A stretch of DNA of 52,850 nucleotides from an uncultured Verrucomicrobiales bacterium (lineage in GTDB: Bacteria > Verrucomicrobiota > Verrucomicrobiia > Verrucomicrobiales > Akkermansiaceae), in contig CAKZMG010000056.1 of the NCBI GenBank assembly GCA_937128235.1, positions 1-52,850 of the forward strand, in the 5' to 3' direction. This document shows, piece by piece, positions 16,811 to 24,839 of the stretch. The number at the start of each line of letters is the position of its first letter. Within the stretch, counting starts at the first letter, position 1. The notes beneath the pieces were generated by a model. It was not told where the DNA came from and searched no databases. It saw only the letters and a program-made list of their open reading frames with translations. A program made the position numbers and the translations under genes.

Positions 16811-17584
16811 TTAAATTTCTTTTTTAAACCAAGGAATAAAAGCACTCGTGGTCTGTTGATATTCTCTGTAGGCATCTCCTCTGCTTTTCAGCAGTGAGCG
16901 CTCAGTGGGTGGTATGCCAGTCACTTTTGTGAGTAGGAAAATCATTAGCAGGGGAGCATGGAATGTGTAAATGCCCAGTGGCGATGCGGCACAGAAAAGA
17001 TAAATGCCTACCCAGATCACAGCCTCGAAAAAATAGTTCGGATGTCGGCTGTAGTTCCACAGCCCGATGTCACAAATCTTACCTCCACCTTTCTGTTTCC
17101 TAAATAATGCTAGCTGATAATCCGCGATGATTTCACCGATGAATCCGATGACAAAAACAGCGAGACCAATCCACTCTAACAGCTGGATAGTGGCTGCGAA
17201 CTGAGAGGATAAATAGAAAGGTAGAGAGAGCGAGAAAACCAGTGCTGCATTGATGAGGAAAATGATGAGAAAATTTCTGTTAGAATGTTCTCCCCATTGT
17301 TCGCGCAGGATTTTGTAGCGAGAGTCTTCATCTGGATGATGCGCGTAGATTCGTTTCGCTAAATGAACGCCTAGCCTAAGCGACCAGATGAGAGCCATGC
17401 CGAGAAGGATTACTTCTCTGAGATCATTTCCCTGATGCGCAGAGACGTAGATGAAAACGGGGATGCCGAGGCTGAGCGCCCACATCGCATCCACGATGCT
17501 GGCGTTCTTGATCTTGATAGAAGCTAACCAGCCGATCAGAAATAGAATCGTGAGAATTAAGGCACTGAGGATGAGAACATTCAT
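16811..17584 (-). CDS. DUF1295 membrane protein (steroid 5-alpha-reductase/ICMT-like fold)
   Basis: 257 residues with about six to seven transmembrane helices. The family signature is visible near residues 175-190: 'GLWNYSRHPNYFFEAVIWVG', followed by a C-terminal 'TERSLLKSRGDAYREYQQTTSAFIPWF', typical of DUF1295 and related membrane reductases and methyltransferases. Members often accompany Cfa-type enzymes and FAD oxidases in fatty-acid modification clusters. A reductive or methylating role on a membrane lipid is inferred. The start overlaps the DUF2062 gene stop by four bases (ATGA type). Confidence 0.9.
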   Translation of the reverse strand: MNVLILSALILTILFLIGWLASIKIKNASIVDAMWALSLGIPVFIYVSAHQGNDLREVILLGMALIWSLRLGVHLAKRIYAHHPDEDSRYKILREQWGEHSNRNFLIIFLINAALVFSLSLPFYLSSQFAATIQLLEWIGLAVFVIGFIGEIIADYQLALFRKQKGGGKICDIGLWNYSRHPNYFFEAVIWVGIYLFCAASPLGIYTFHAPLLMIFLLTKVTGIPPTERSLLKSRGDAYREYQQTTSAFIPWFKKEI

Positions 17585-18099
17585 GCGGCAGATTTCTTCA
17601 AGTGTTTATTCATGTATTTTCTGAGCAGAAAGCGAAAGATGAAATACAAAGGAATAGCGAACCAGGGAGCAATGATCGCCCACGCCTCAATCCCGTAGAG
17701 AGCAGTCATCCCGAAGTCTCTGGCAAACTGCATCGGGTCATCTTTAAATTTCACAAGCAACTCAGGAATACTAAATGGAATATGGGGTGCACCATTCATC
17801 GTCTCGCCAATCCGTATAAAAACCAAGATCATCCCCAGATGGAGTGGGTAAAAGATGCTCTTAAAAAGCAACAAGAACGGCAAATTTAACCTCAAAACAG
17901 AGCCAACTAATAGACTTAATAAATTCGTTGTGCCCAGCACCGGGAACATAGAAATCACTGGCGATACAGCCATCGCCAGTGAAACCTTCTCCACCGATGC
18001 CCCACGTGTGAGCTGGTTTTTGATAGGCTTCACCACAACCTTCCTCCACAGCCTGCGGAAAGTGCTTTCTGGTGCTTGAACTGTTTGTCCTTCTGTCAA
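17581..18099 (-). CDS. DUF2062-family membrane protein
   Basis: 172 residues. The core 'SLAMAVSPVISMFPVLGTTNLLSLLVGSVLRLN' (about residues 40-73) fits DUF2062, with a second hydrophobic pair 'LLFKSIFYPLHLGMILVFIRIGE' and a final helix 'WAIIAPWFAIPLYFIFRFLL'. The N-terminus is basic and cytoplasmic (FRRLWRKVVVKPIKNQLTRG). DUF2062 proteins are small inner-membrane proteins of unknown biochemical role, often found near glycosyltransferases or lipid genes. It sits 31 bases after the Cfa gene and overlaps the DUF1295 gene by four bases. Confidence 0.8.
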   Translation of the reverse strand: MTEGQTVQAPESTFRRLWRKVVVKPIKNQLTRGASVEKVSLAMAVSPVISMFPVLGTTNLLSLLVGSVLRLNLPFLLLFKSIFYPLHLGMILVFIRIGETMNGAPHIPFSIPELLVKFKDDPMQFARDFGMTALYGIEAWAIIAPWFAIPLYFIFRFLLRKYMNKHLKKSAA

Positions 18100-18130
18100 A
18101 TCTTAGATGTTATCTTACCGACCTACCGGC

Positions 18131-19381
18131 CTATCGACTAGGGGTAAGTTTTTCGTTGTTGGGTTTGGTGTAGATGGCTTGGACTACGCTGATGTTTCTT
18201 GTTTGGAAGGCGGCTTCGCAATATTTTAAGTAGTAGTTCCATTTGCGGATGAAGGTCTCGCTGAAGCCTTGTTGTTTGACTTCTGGGAGGGCGGCGTTGA
18301 AGCGATCATACCACTCGGAGAGGGTGCGGGCGTAGTCTAGTCCCATGTCTTCTACGTGGAAGGTGGAGAGCTCTCCGGTTTTCTTCATGACTTGGCTGAT
18401 GCGTCCGAGTGAGAGCAAGAGTGAACCCGGGAAGATGTGGCGCTGGATGAAGTCAACGCCGCTTTTTAGGGCTTCGTATCTGCTGTCTGGAACGGTGATG
18501 ATCTGGATGCCTAGTGCTCCATCAGGCTTGAGTAGTTCATTGCATTTCTTGAAGTAGCCGGGGAGGAATTTATCGCCGACTGCTTCTAACATTTCTATGG
18601 AGACGATGTGATCGAAGCTGCCTTTTATCTGGCGGTAGTCTTGGAGGCGGAGGTCTATTTGATCTTCTAATCCTTCGTTCTTTACGCGTTGGATAGCGTA
18701 GTTGAGTTGTTCTTGAGAAATGGTGACTCCGGTTATTTTACAGCCGTAGTTCTTGGCAGCATGACAGGCGAATCCTCCCCAGCCACAGCCTATTTCTAAT
18801 ACTTCGTCTCCTGGTTTGAGTTGGAGCTTGCGGCAGAGCGCATCGTATTTTTCGTATTGAGCCTCTTCTAGGGTGGAGTCTGCTTTGGCGAAAATTCCGC
18901 TGGAGTAGGTCATCGAGGGATCTAGGAAGAGCTTATAGAAATCATTTCCCAGATCATAGTGCTCGGAGATGTTTTTCTTGCTGGTGCGGATGGTGTTGGC
19001 TCGGGCGATGTGGAATAGCTTGTTGAGGAACTTCATTTTGTTCACTGCCTTGAGCTTGTTAGAAGAAGCATTCACACCCATTTTCGCTTTCATATTTCTG
19101 ATGAACCAAGTGATGACTGCCTTGATGTCTGGGGTGTCCCAGACTTTTGCCATGTAGGCTTCACCTAGCCCGATGTTGCCATAGGCTACGCATTGTCTGA
19201 AAAATTCGTTGTCGTCATTGAGGTGGATCTCAGCTTCTATTTCATGATCTTTAGCTCCGTATTGGGTTTCGGTGCCATCACTGTAGCGGAGAAGTAGTCC
19301 ACCGGTGGGCATGCTGGAGAAGAGTTTGTGAATGACTTTTTGTTGCCAAATTTGCTTAGTTTTTTCTAGGGCGGCGGGCAT
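18131..19381 (-). CDS. cfa: Cyclopropane-fatty-acyl-phospholipid synthase
   Basis: 416 residues, matching full-length Cfa. The N-terminal lipid-binding part (about 1-120) is followed by 'ISEHYDLGNDFYKLFLDPSMTYS' (a conserved Cfa segment), the SAM motif 'LEIGCGWGGFACHAAKNYG', then 'GVTISQEQLNYA', 'VSIEMLEAVGDKF' (Glu of the active site) and 'DFIQRHIFPGSLL' (His). The enzyme adds a methylene group from SAM to a double bond in membrane phospholipid acyl chains. It lies one base after the DUF1365 gene. A GGGGTAAGTTTTT variant of the dispersed motif (18141-18153) sits inside the gene's end. Product could also be a methylated rather than cyclopropanated chain. Confidence 0.92.
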   Translation of the reverse strand: MPAALEKTKQIWQQKVIHKLFSSMPTGGLLLRYSDGTETQYGAKDHEIEAEIHLNDDNEFFRQCVAYGNIGLGEAYMAKVWDTPDIKAVITWFIRNMKAKMGVNASSNKLKAVNKMKFLNKLFHIARANTIRTSKKNISEHYDLGNDFYKLFLDPSMTYSSGIFAKADSTLEEAQYEKYDALCRKLQLKPGDEVLEIGCGWGGFACHAAKNYGCKITGVTISQEQLNYAIQRVKNEGLEDQIDLRLQDYRQIKGSFDHIVSIEMLEAVGDKFLPGYFKKCNELLKPDGALGIQIITVPDSRYEALKSGVDFIQRHIFPGSLLLSLGRISQVMKKTGELSTFHVEDMGLDYARTLSEWYDRFNAALPEVKQQGFSETFIRKWNYYLKYCEAAFQTRNISVVQAIYTKPNNEKLTPSR

Positions 19382-19382
19382 T

Positions 19383-20180
19383 TTATTTTTTTGTTAGAGA
19401 TTTATGCGGGCGCAGAACTTCAGTTTGGTCGGAGGCTGTGCCTGATTTGTTAGAGATGGGGAACTTCCTTATCCACATGAGCAGAGCGTGCCAGTGAATG
19501 AGGAAAATGACACGTAATGTGAGCAGGGGATAGCGAATAATGTACCAGCTGAGACGAAGTGAGCTAAAGGCTTTCTGCTGCCCGCGTATGGTGCTGACTA
19601 AGACTAGCCCTTCTGCATCTTCATCGTTGATATTGACGGACCACTTTTCGTTTCGCGGACCTATCTGGAAGTCGAAGTGGTCGGTCACTTTTGAAAATGG
19701 CGAGACGTAGAAATCCTTTGCGGTTTTAAGGCGAAACCAGCCTTGTTTTTTGGAGTCTTTCTGGTCGATAAGAAACATTTTCTTTTCAAGGAATGTGTTT
19801 CCTACTTCAGCGACAACGGCAATGACATTAGCAGAATCATCTTCTAGGTAATAGAATGATACGGGATTAAACTGATACCCGAAGATGCGTGGGAATGTCT
19901 GCAAGGTGATGCGGGAGGGAGCTACTAGATCAACATCCTGAGTGGATAGAAAATCTAACAGCTTTTGTTTTATAGTGTGGGAGGTAGAATCTTGTAGGTA
20001 GTCACTGTCTCTTATGGAGTAAATGTTCCAGCGGTTTCTGCTGAAGAGCCAGTGATTCTTAGCGAGTGTGTCCAGCTCATCGAGGTCTAGCGACATCATG
20101 AATACCGAGTAGGCAAACTGACGTTTCACCGGTTTGATGCGTTTGTGGAAAATGTTGCATTGGTAGAGTGATGTGTTCAT
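19383..20180 (-). CDS. DUF1365 family protein
   Basis: 265 residues from the ATG at 20180; the longer ORF in the track (to 20264) overlaps the FAD gene and its extra N-terminus (MAALWVPRRWTTF...) is out of character. The true N-terminus 'MNTSLYQCNIFHKRIKPVKRQFAYSVFMM' is the DUF1365 opening, followed by 'LQTFPRIFGYQFNPVSFYY', the family's most conserved block. DUF1365 proteins nearly always pair with a FAD-dependent amine-oxidase-like protein and Cfa enzymes; their chemistry is not established. The ATGA overlap with the upstream FAD gene supports co-translation. Confidence 0.9.
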   Translation of the reverse strand: MNTSLYQCNIFHKRIKPVKRQFAYSVFMMSLDLDELDTLAKNHWLFSRNRWNIYSIRDSDYLQDSTSHTIKQKLLDFLSTQDVDLVAPSRITLQTFPRIFGYQFNPVSFYYLEDDSANVIAVVAEVGNTFLEKKMFLIDQKDSKKQGWFRLKTAKDFYVSPFSKVTDHFDFQIGPRNEKWSVNINDEDAEGLVLVSTIRGQQKAFSSLRLSWYIIRYPLLTLRVIFLIHWHALLMWIRKFPISNKSGTASDQTEVLRPHKSLTKK

Positions 20181-21472
20181 TTCCAAACACTCCTTCCAAG
20201 TAAATTTTCGCAGAGATTTACTGCAGAAAGTAGTCCATCTTCGTGGAACCCATAGCGCTGCCACGCGCCACAGAAAAACGTATTTGTTTCCTGTTTTCCT
20301 GCCTCATGCAGTCGTGGTATTTCGTCTTGGGCAGCGATGGCATTGAGACCAAAGAGCGGGTGACGATACTCGATAGTTTTAATGACATTCTTCAACTCGC
20401 TCTGCGGATTGATAGTCACGAAATATTGCTCGTTTTCAGAGACACCTTGGAGCGAGTTCATCCAGTAGTGAGTGGAGCTTCTGAGACCATCTGGGGTGTC
20501 ACCTATTTCATAGTTCCATGATGCCCAGCAGGGTTTATTTTTTGGCATCACGCTGGTGTCTGTGTGCATCACTGCGGTGTTTGGCTGATACGGAAATGCG
20601 GATAAAATTGCTGATTCAGTTACGGTAGGATCTGAAAGAAGCTTCAGTGAGTCATCGCCATGGGTAGCGAGGATGACTTGGTCAAATACTCTGGTCTCAT
20701 TTTGAGAACTTACCTCTACGCCTTCAGCGGTGCGCCTTACTGCGGTTACTGGATTATTGATCTGGATTTTATCTTTAAATGGCTGGATTAATTTTTCCAC
20801 ATAGCATTTCGCACCGCCACAGACAGTTCGCCATTGCTTGCGTTTTTCTACAGCGAGAAATCCGTGATTTTTCCAGAATCTCATCAGTGTGATTGCCGGA
20901 AATTGTTCTATTTTCTCTGGCGGGCTAGACCAGACGGCAGATGCCATCGGCACGAGATACCAGCGTAGGAAATTTTCCCCATAGCCGCGGTGCTCCACAT
21001 ACTCGCGCAGTGTCATGTGATGGAGGGCTACGTTTTCTATGTCTTCCAGAGCATCGGTGTTGAAGCTCTTGATTTTGAAAAGCATGCGCCAGAATTTCAG
21101 ATTAAAGAGGTTCTTTCGTTGCCCGAAAATCTGGTTCATTTTGCCTCCGTTAAATTCAAGCCCATCAGGGAGATGATTCACTGAAAACGACATGTCCGTC
21201 TTCTTCGTCTCGACTCCTAACTCAGCGAATAGCCGCGTCAAATGCGGGTAGGTATCCTCATTGTAAACCATGAATCCGGTATCGATGGGGACGTCTTTTT
21301 CGCCTTCCTTCACGGTCACGGTGTTGGTGTGCCCACCGATGTAGTCGTTCGCTTCGTAGAGTGTGAGCTCTGCGTCGTCTTTCAGAAAATGCGCACAGCC
21401 TAAACCAGAAATACCAAGACCGATGATGGCGATGGTAGGTTTTTCTCTGGTGATGTTAGATTCTAAATCCAT
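20177..21472 (-). CDS. FAD-dependent amine-oxidase-like oxidoreductase
   Basis: 431 residues. The dinucleotide-binding motif 'IAIIGLGISGLGCAHFL' (about residues 14-30) and 'LTLYEANDYIGGHTNTV' mark a flavin amine oxidase or phytoene-desaturase-like enzyme. 'GFMVYNEDTYPHLTRLF' and the late 'TFFCGAWQRYGFHEDGLLSA' fit the subgroup that accompanies DUF1365 and Cfa genes. It probably introduces a double bond into or oxidises a methylated acyl chain; in Rhodobacter related proteins act in methylated-furan fatty-acid synthesis (Ufa pathway). Here the substrate is inferred, not shown. It starts eight bases after the desaturase stop. Confidence 0.9.
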   Translation of the reverse strand: MDLESNITREKPTIAIIGLGISGLGCAHFLKDDAELTLYEANDYIGGHTNTVTVKEGEKDVPIDTGFMVYNEDTYPHLTRLFAELGVETKKTDMSFSVNHLPDGLEFNGGKMNQIFGQRKNLFNLKFWRMLFKIKSFNTDALEDIENVALHHMTLREYVEHRGYGENFLRWYLVPMASAVWSSPPEKIEQFPAITLMRFWKNHGFLAVEKRKQWRTVCGGAKCYVEKLIQPFKDKIQINNPVTAVRRTAEGVEVSSQNETRVFDQVILATHGDDSLKLLSDPTVTESAILSAFPYQPNTAVMHTDTSVMPKNKPCWASWNYEIGDTPDGLRSSTHYWMNSLQGVSENEQYFVTINPQSELKNVIKTIEYRHPLFGLNAIAAQDEIPRLHEAGKQETNTFFCGAWQRYGFHEDGLLSAVNLCENLLGRSVWK

Positions 21473-21480
21473 GAGTGATA

Positions 21481-22437
21481 CTATTTCTTGTGCTCTTCTA
21501 ACAGTTCTGGTGGGACCTTACGTAAGTTTCTAATGAGTCCCAGCCATGACATGATTTTCAAACCGTAGTAAGTGATGTCTATCTCCCACCACCTAAATCC
21601 CTGCCTGGTGCTGTGTGGGTATCGGTGGTGGTTGTTGTGCCAGCCTTCACCGAGTGTGATGGCTGCTAGCAGAGCGCTGTTTTTGCTGTCATCGTCTGTC
21701 TTAAATCTCTGCTTGCCCCAGACGTGAGCTAAGGAATTAATAAATAGAGTTCCATGTAGAAGTGCGACTGTACTCACGAAAAATGTCCACACGAAAAACT
21801 GCGCAGCTGTGACTCCGAGAGACGGATAAACGGTTTCCAGAAAATAACCAATGCCATACATCGCGGCTCCGTAGAGGTAAGGTACGAGCTGATCGAAGCG
21901 GTTCAGAAACACTAGTTCAGGGTATTTTGCGAGGTCCTTGATCTGATCATAGTCGGTAGGGAAGTTTCGTTTACAGGTGATCCAGCCGATGTGTGACCAC
22001 CAGAAGCCTTGCACGCCTGGAGAGTGGAGGTCTTCTTCTGTGTCTGAGTGCTTGTGATGGTGGCGGTGATTTGCTGCCCACCAGAGTGCGCCTCGCTGCA
22101 TGGCTGTATTTCCCCATACTGCGATGATGAACTGCATGGCTCTGCTCGTCTTAAAGGTGCGGTGAGAAAAGTAGCGATGGTAAAACCCCGTGATGGCGAA
22201 CATGCGTAGGACGTAGAGCAAGATCGCGCCGATCACTGCTGTGGGGCTCCAGCCTACCCAGATGAGAAAGACGAGTCCGAGGTGGATGATGATGAAAGGG
22301 ATGCAACGCTCCCAGTCCACTTTTTCTTCGAGCAACTTGGGATTTTCTATGCGTTTGTAATCAGAGTCCAGCCAGTGCCCGAGCATGTCTTTTAGCCTGG
22401 ATGCTGTCTTGGGTTTATGATCATTTCCATTGTCCAT
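21481..22437 (-). CDS. Membrane acyl desaturase (delta-9 type)
   Basis: 318 residues. The three histidine boxes of membrane desaturases are present: HRYFSH (within 'GFYHRYFSHRTFKT'), 'HRHHHKHSD', and 'HNNHHRYPHS' in the C-terminal part, with pairs of hydrophobic helices between. These bind a di-iron centre that introduces a cis double bond, typically at carbon 9, into acyl chains. It would supply the unsaturated substrates for the two Cfa-type methyltransferases downstream. Spacing of nine bases to the upstream gene and eight to the downstream one indicates one operon. Confidence 0.93.
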   Translation of the reverse strand: MDNGNDHKPKTASRLKDMLGHWLDSDYKRIENPKLLEEKVDWERCIPFIIIHLGLVFLIWVGWSPTAVIGAILLYVLRMFAITGFYHRYFSHRTFKTSRAMQFIIAVWGNTAMQRGALWWAANHRHHHKHSDTEEDLHSPGVQGFWWSHIGWITCKRNFPTDYDQIKDLAKYPELVFLNRFDQLVPYLYGAAMYGIGYFLETVYPSLGVTAAQFFVWTFFVSTVALLHGTLFINSLAHVWGKQRFKTDDDSKNSALLAAITLGEGWHNNHHRYPHSTRQGFRWWEIDITYYGLKIMSWLGLIRNLRKVPPELLEEHKK

Positions 22438-22446
22438 AATGCGCTG

Positions 22447-23106
22447 TTAGAGGCGTTTTTTGATCATGCGGATACCTCCACCGATGATGGGTACGTGCTC
22501 AAACATGCCTGCGGATGAGTCCCAGAAATCTTGGTGAAGCAAAACTTTTCCGTCTGTATCAAACACCACGTGCGACATCCCGATGGATACAATTTCCTTA
22601 CCACTGGCGAGCTTGGGAGCTGAGAATTTCATCGTCCAGCGGATGTAGTAGCCATTGCCTTTTGTGGACTTAGAAATGTCATCGATTTCTAAAGAATAAC
22701 TAGTCATCGTCTGGGAGGTTTTGATGAAATGCTGTTTTATCTCTTCTCGATTAGTGAGTGTTTTTAGCGTGTCATTGAGGTAAGCATTCTCTGCATAAAC
22801 ATTTGCTACTTCGCGTTCTATAAATTCTTCAGATCCGATGCCTTGGAGAAATTTTCCGAAGCGGTCTAATGACTGTTTCGCATCTGCTTCGCTCAGATCA
22901 GCTGCCTGAGAACTAGCAGAGGTTTTCGCTTTTTGATAAGTAATCGCTTGATCATTCATGGTATTATTTTGGCTACAGCCAGTGATACAGAATAGCGCAA
23001 TGCATAAGGAGAATCCCACCCATCCCAACCAAGGGAAAATGGCTCTTATCTTGGGCCCTATTTTGGCTCCAAACCGAGACGGCTTTTTATGATCACTAGT
23101 CTTCAT
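22447..23106 (-). CDS. Lipoprotein with NTF2/SnoaL-like domain
   Basis: 219 residues. A basic N-terminus and hydrophobic segment ending in 'ALFCITGCSQN' give a lipobox. Residues about 75-205 fit the NTF2/SnoaL-like fold: 'LDRFGKFLQGIG', 'YAENAYLNDTLKTLTNREEIKQHF' and 'VLLHQDFWDSSAGMFEHVPIIG', the latter typical of the NTF2-like proteins in ChrR-type lipid clusters. It may bind a lipid or oxidised product at the membrane. It is the first gene of the minus-strand operon, and the promoter should lie in 23107-23175 or further upstream if the SGNH gene is co-transcribed. Confidence 0.82.
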   Translation of the reverse strand: MKTSDHKKPSRFGAKIGPKIRAIFPWLGWVGFSLCIALFCITGCSQNNTMNDQAITYQKAKTSASSQAADLSEADAKQSLDRFGKFLQGIGSEEFIEREVANVYAENAYLNDTLKTLTNREEIKQHFIKTSQTMTSYSLEIDDISKSTKGNGYYIRWTMKFSAPKLASGKEIVSIGMSHVVFDTDGKVLLHQDFWDSSAGMFEHVPIIGGGIRMIKKRL

Positions 23107-23153
23107 TCCACTATAGAACGAAACATGAGTGATTTCAGATGCCTAAAAAGAAT

Positions 23154-23171
23154 TTAGAGGTAAGTTTTTTT
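23154..23171 (+). repeat. Intergenic copy of TTAGAGGTAAGTTTTTTT
   Basis: This full-length copy of the dispersed motif lies in the 69-base gap between the SGNH hydrolase gene and the lipid operon. On the minus strand it reads A-run then CTTACCTCTAA. Confidence 0.75.
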
Positions 23172-23175
23172 AGAA

Positions 23176-24333
23176 CTATTTGCGTTTAAGTAGGTCTGCT
23201 ACTTTAAAAGTCTCTTTTTTGACCGCTCCTAGGTCGGGATGGTTGTGCAGTGTGATGCTGCTGCCGTCATTTGACCATGTAGCTGACTCGACATATCTGC
23301 CACCGAAAACGTATTCTAAGCGGCTACTTTTCATCGCAGATTCACCTTTTCCGATGTCTAAGACGTATTGCTTGGTGTCATCATCTGGGGCGTGTTCTGC
23401 TAGTAGTAAAACATCACCTACTGGGCTAAATGACATGGGTCGAGAGTCAGGAATACTCGCTACTTTTTTCCCATCTTTCCAGATCTCAGTCATACCCTCA
23501 CCTTCGCCTTCTCCGGGGACGAATGTTGCTTTGAATCCGCTCACAGAAGTTAGAGGATCTTTCATCAGTTTTTTTATTTCAGGGACGAGTGCATTCGTCC
23601 AGATTCCGTAGCCTTTCGTATTTGGGTGGAGGAGATCTGGCATGATGTTTTTTGGCAGATTGCCTTTTTCATCGAGAAATCTCTGGTTGATGTCTTGGTA
23701 GTGGACGTAGTTTCTTTCCCCAAGTTTGGAGATGAGCTGGTTGATCTCGGAATTAAGAATGCGTTTTTTGTCTTTGGGGGTGGCTCCGCGAGGGAAGATG
23801 GCATTGAGGATGATCTGAGTTTTCGGAGAGCGGGAGTGAACTTCATCCACGATGAGGCGGATGCCTTCAGCCACGTCCGCTGCGGGCTGACCTTTTCCAT
23901 GACCCGTGTTGTTCGTGCCTATCATGATGACTGCCACTTTTGGTTTGAGCGACTCTGGGAAGGCTCCATTTTGTAATCTCCAGATCACGTGCTGAGTGTG
24001 GTCTCCGCTGATGCCAAGATTGAGTGCGTTCCATTTGCTGAAATGATTACTCCACATTTTCTTCCCGCCACTTTCCCAGCCCTGAGTGATGGAGTCTCCT
24101 ATGAATACGAGCTGACGCTGAGTGGTGTTGGTGTTGGTGTTGGCATTTTTTACCTGGTTAGCGTGACGCTTCTTCCACCATTCAGCTCCACGTGGTGCCG
24201 GAGTGGTGGATGGGCTTGCAGCATTAACTTTAACTTCTTTCTTAGCCGGGGCAGCAGGTGCTTCTACTTGCGCGTTTAAGTTTAAGGATGCAGTGGCTGT
24301 GAGGAGTGTGATGATGGGTGTGATGGATTTCAT
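23176..24333 (-). CDS. Secreted SGNH/GDSL hydrolase with extra C-terminal domain
   Basis: 385 residues. Signal peptide about 1-21 (ending LNLNAQ). The hydrolase domain runs about 70-260: 'FIGDSITQGW' (Ser block I), 'NLGISGDHTQHV' (block II Gly), 'IMIGTNNTGHG' (block III Asn) and 'LHPNTKGYGIW' (block V, Asp/His replaced as LHPN with catalytic His). This is the platelet-activating-factor acetylhydrolase-like branch of esterases that often remove acetyl groups from glycans. A region of about 110 residues at the end (from 'GFKATFVPGEGEGEG') is beta-rich and unassigned. A short in-frame Asn-Thr repeat (about residue 65) comes from an ACCAAC-type microsatellite. It may belong to the polysaccharide-degradation theme of the window. 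Confidence 0.88.
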   Translation of the reverse strand: MKSITPIITLLTATASLNLNAQVEAPAAPAKKEVKVNAASPSTTPAPRGAEWWKKRHANQVKNANTNTNTTQRQLVFIGDSITQGWESGGKKMWSNHFSKWNALNLGISGDHTQHVIWRLQNGAFPESLKPKVAVIMIGTNNTGHGKGQPAADVAEGIRLIVDEVHSRSPKTQIILNAIFPRGATPKDKKRILNSEINQLISKLGERNYVHYQDINQRFLDEKGNLPKNIMPDLLHPNTKGYGIWTNALVPEIKKLMKDPLTSVSGFKATFVPGEGEGEGMTEIWKDGKKVASIPDSRPMSFSPVGDVLLLAEHAPDDDTKQYVLDIGKGESAMKSSRLEYVFGGRYVESATWSNDGSSITLHNHPDLGAVKKETFKVADLLKRK

Positions 24334-24375
24334 GATGATTTTTAAGCTTACTTGTTACATAGTAGTTCAGAGTGA

Positions 24376-24702
24376 CTATTCTTTCAACAATTCTAGTAAT
24401 TCTCCAATATTATGGTTCTTTTCTAGCTGATGTCTGAGGCGGTATTTGTAATCAATTTTATATACATTACGTCTTCCTTCTCGCTCGCGGGTGATGACTT
24501 GGGCTTCCACTAGCTCATTTAATATCCGCTGAACTGATCTCTCCGTGACGCCAATACTCAGCGCAAGACTTCGCACGGTGGTTTCTTCGTCTCGATGTAA
24601 ACAGAGGATCACATGGAGATGATTTGTCAGGAATGTCCAGTTCCCAGTGTCCTTTTTTTTCGATTCTTGTTTAGTCTTTATTATTTTTTTTGCTGTTTTC
24701 AT
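24376..24702 (-). CDS. Winged helix-turn-helix transcriptional regulator
   Basis: 108 residues. A helix-turn-helix unit 'TVRSLALSIGVTERSVQRILNELVEAQVI' spans about residues 42-70 and is followed by a wing 'TREREGRRNVYKI', as in MarR/GntR-like wHTH proteins with no ligand domain. The Lys-rich N-terminus is likely flexible. It is divergent from the baeRF gene, with a 137-base AT-rich intergenic region carrying a 9-bp inverted repeat. It probably controls itself and the baeRF-nhaA pair. Confidence 0.85.
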   Translation of the reverse strand: MKTAKKIIKTKQESKKKDTGNWTFLTNHLHVILCLHRDEETTVRSLALSIGVTERSVQRILNELVEAQVITREREGRRNVYKIDYKYRLRHQLEKNHNIGELLELLKE

Positions 24703-24724
24703 AAGGTTTTTTATAGTGAAATCA

Positions 24725-24750
24725 AAAACATGAAAAAAAAGTCATGTTTT
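24725..24750. promoter_or_regulatory. 9-bp inverted repeat, candidate operator of the wHTH regulator
   Basis: AAAACATGA (24725-24733) and TCATGTTTT (24742-24750) are perfectly complementary across eight bases. They lie just upstream of the regulator start and in the shared promoter region with the baeRF gene. A palindrome of this size suits a dimeric wHTH protein. Another CATG-containing stretch follows (ttcatgtattattattcgcat). Confidence 0.5.
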
Positions 24751-24839
24751 ATATTGCGTGTTTATGTATTCATGTATTATTATTCGCATAGTAAGAAACA
24801 GCCGACAAGAAAAAAACCAAAAGAATAGAATAAACGAAA

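Noticed and set aside
24123-24144. GTTGGT-type tandem repeat as a phase-variation tract
   Set aside because: Only about three and a half in-frame hexamer units encoding Asn-Thr; length change would not shift the frame.
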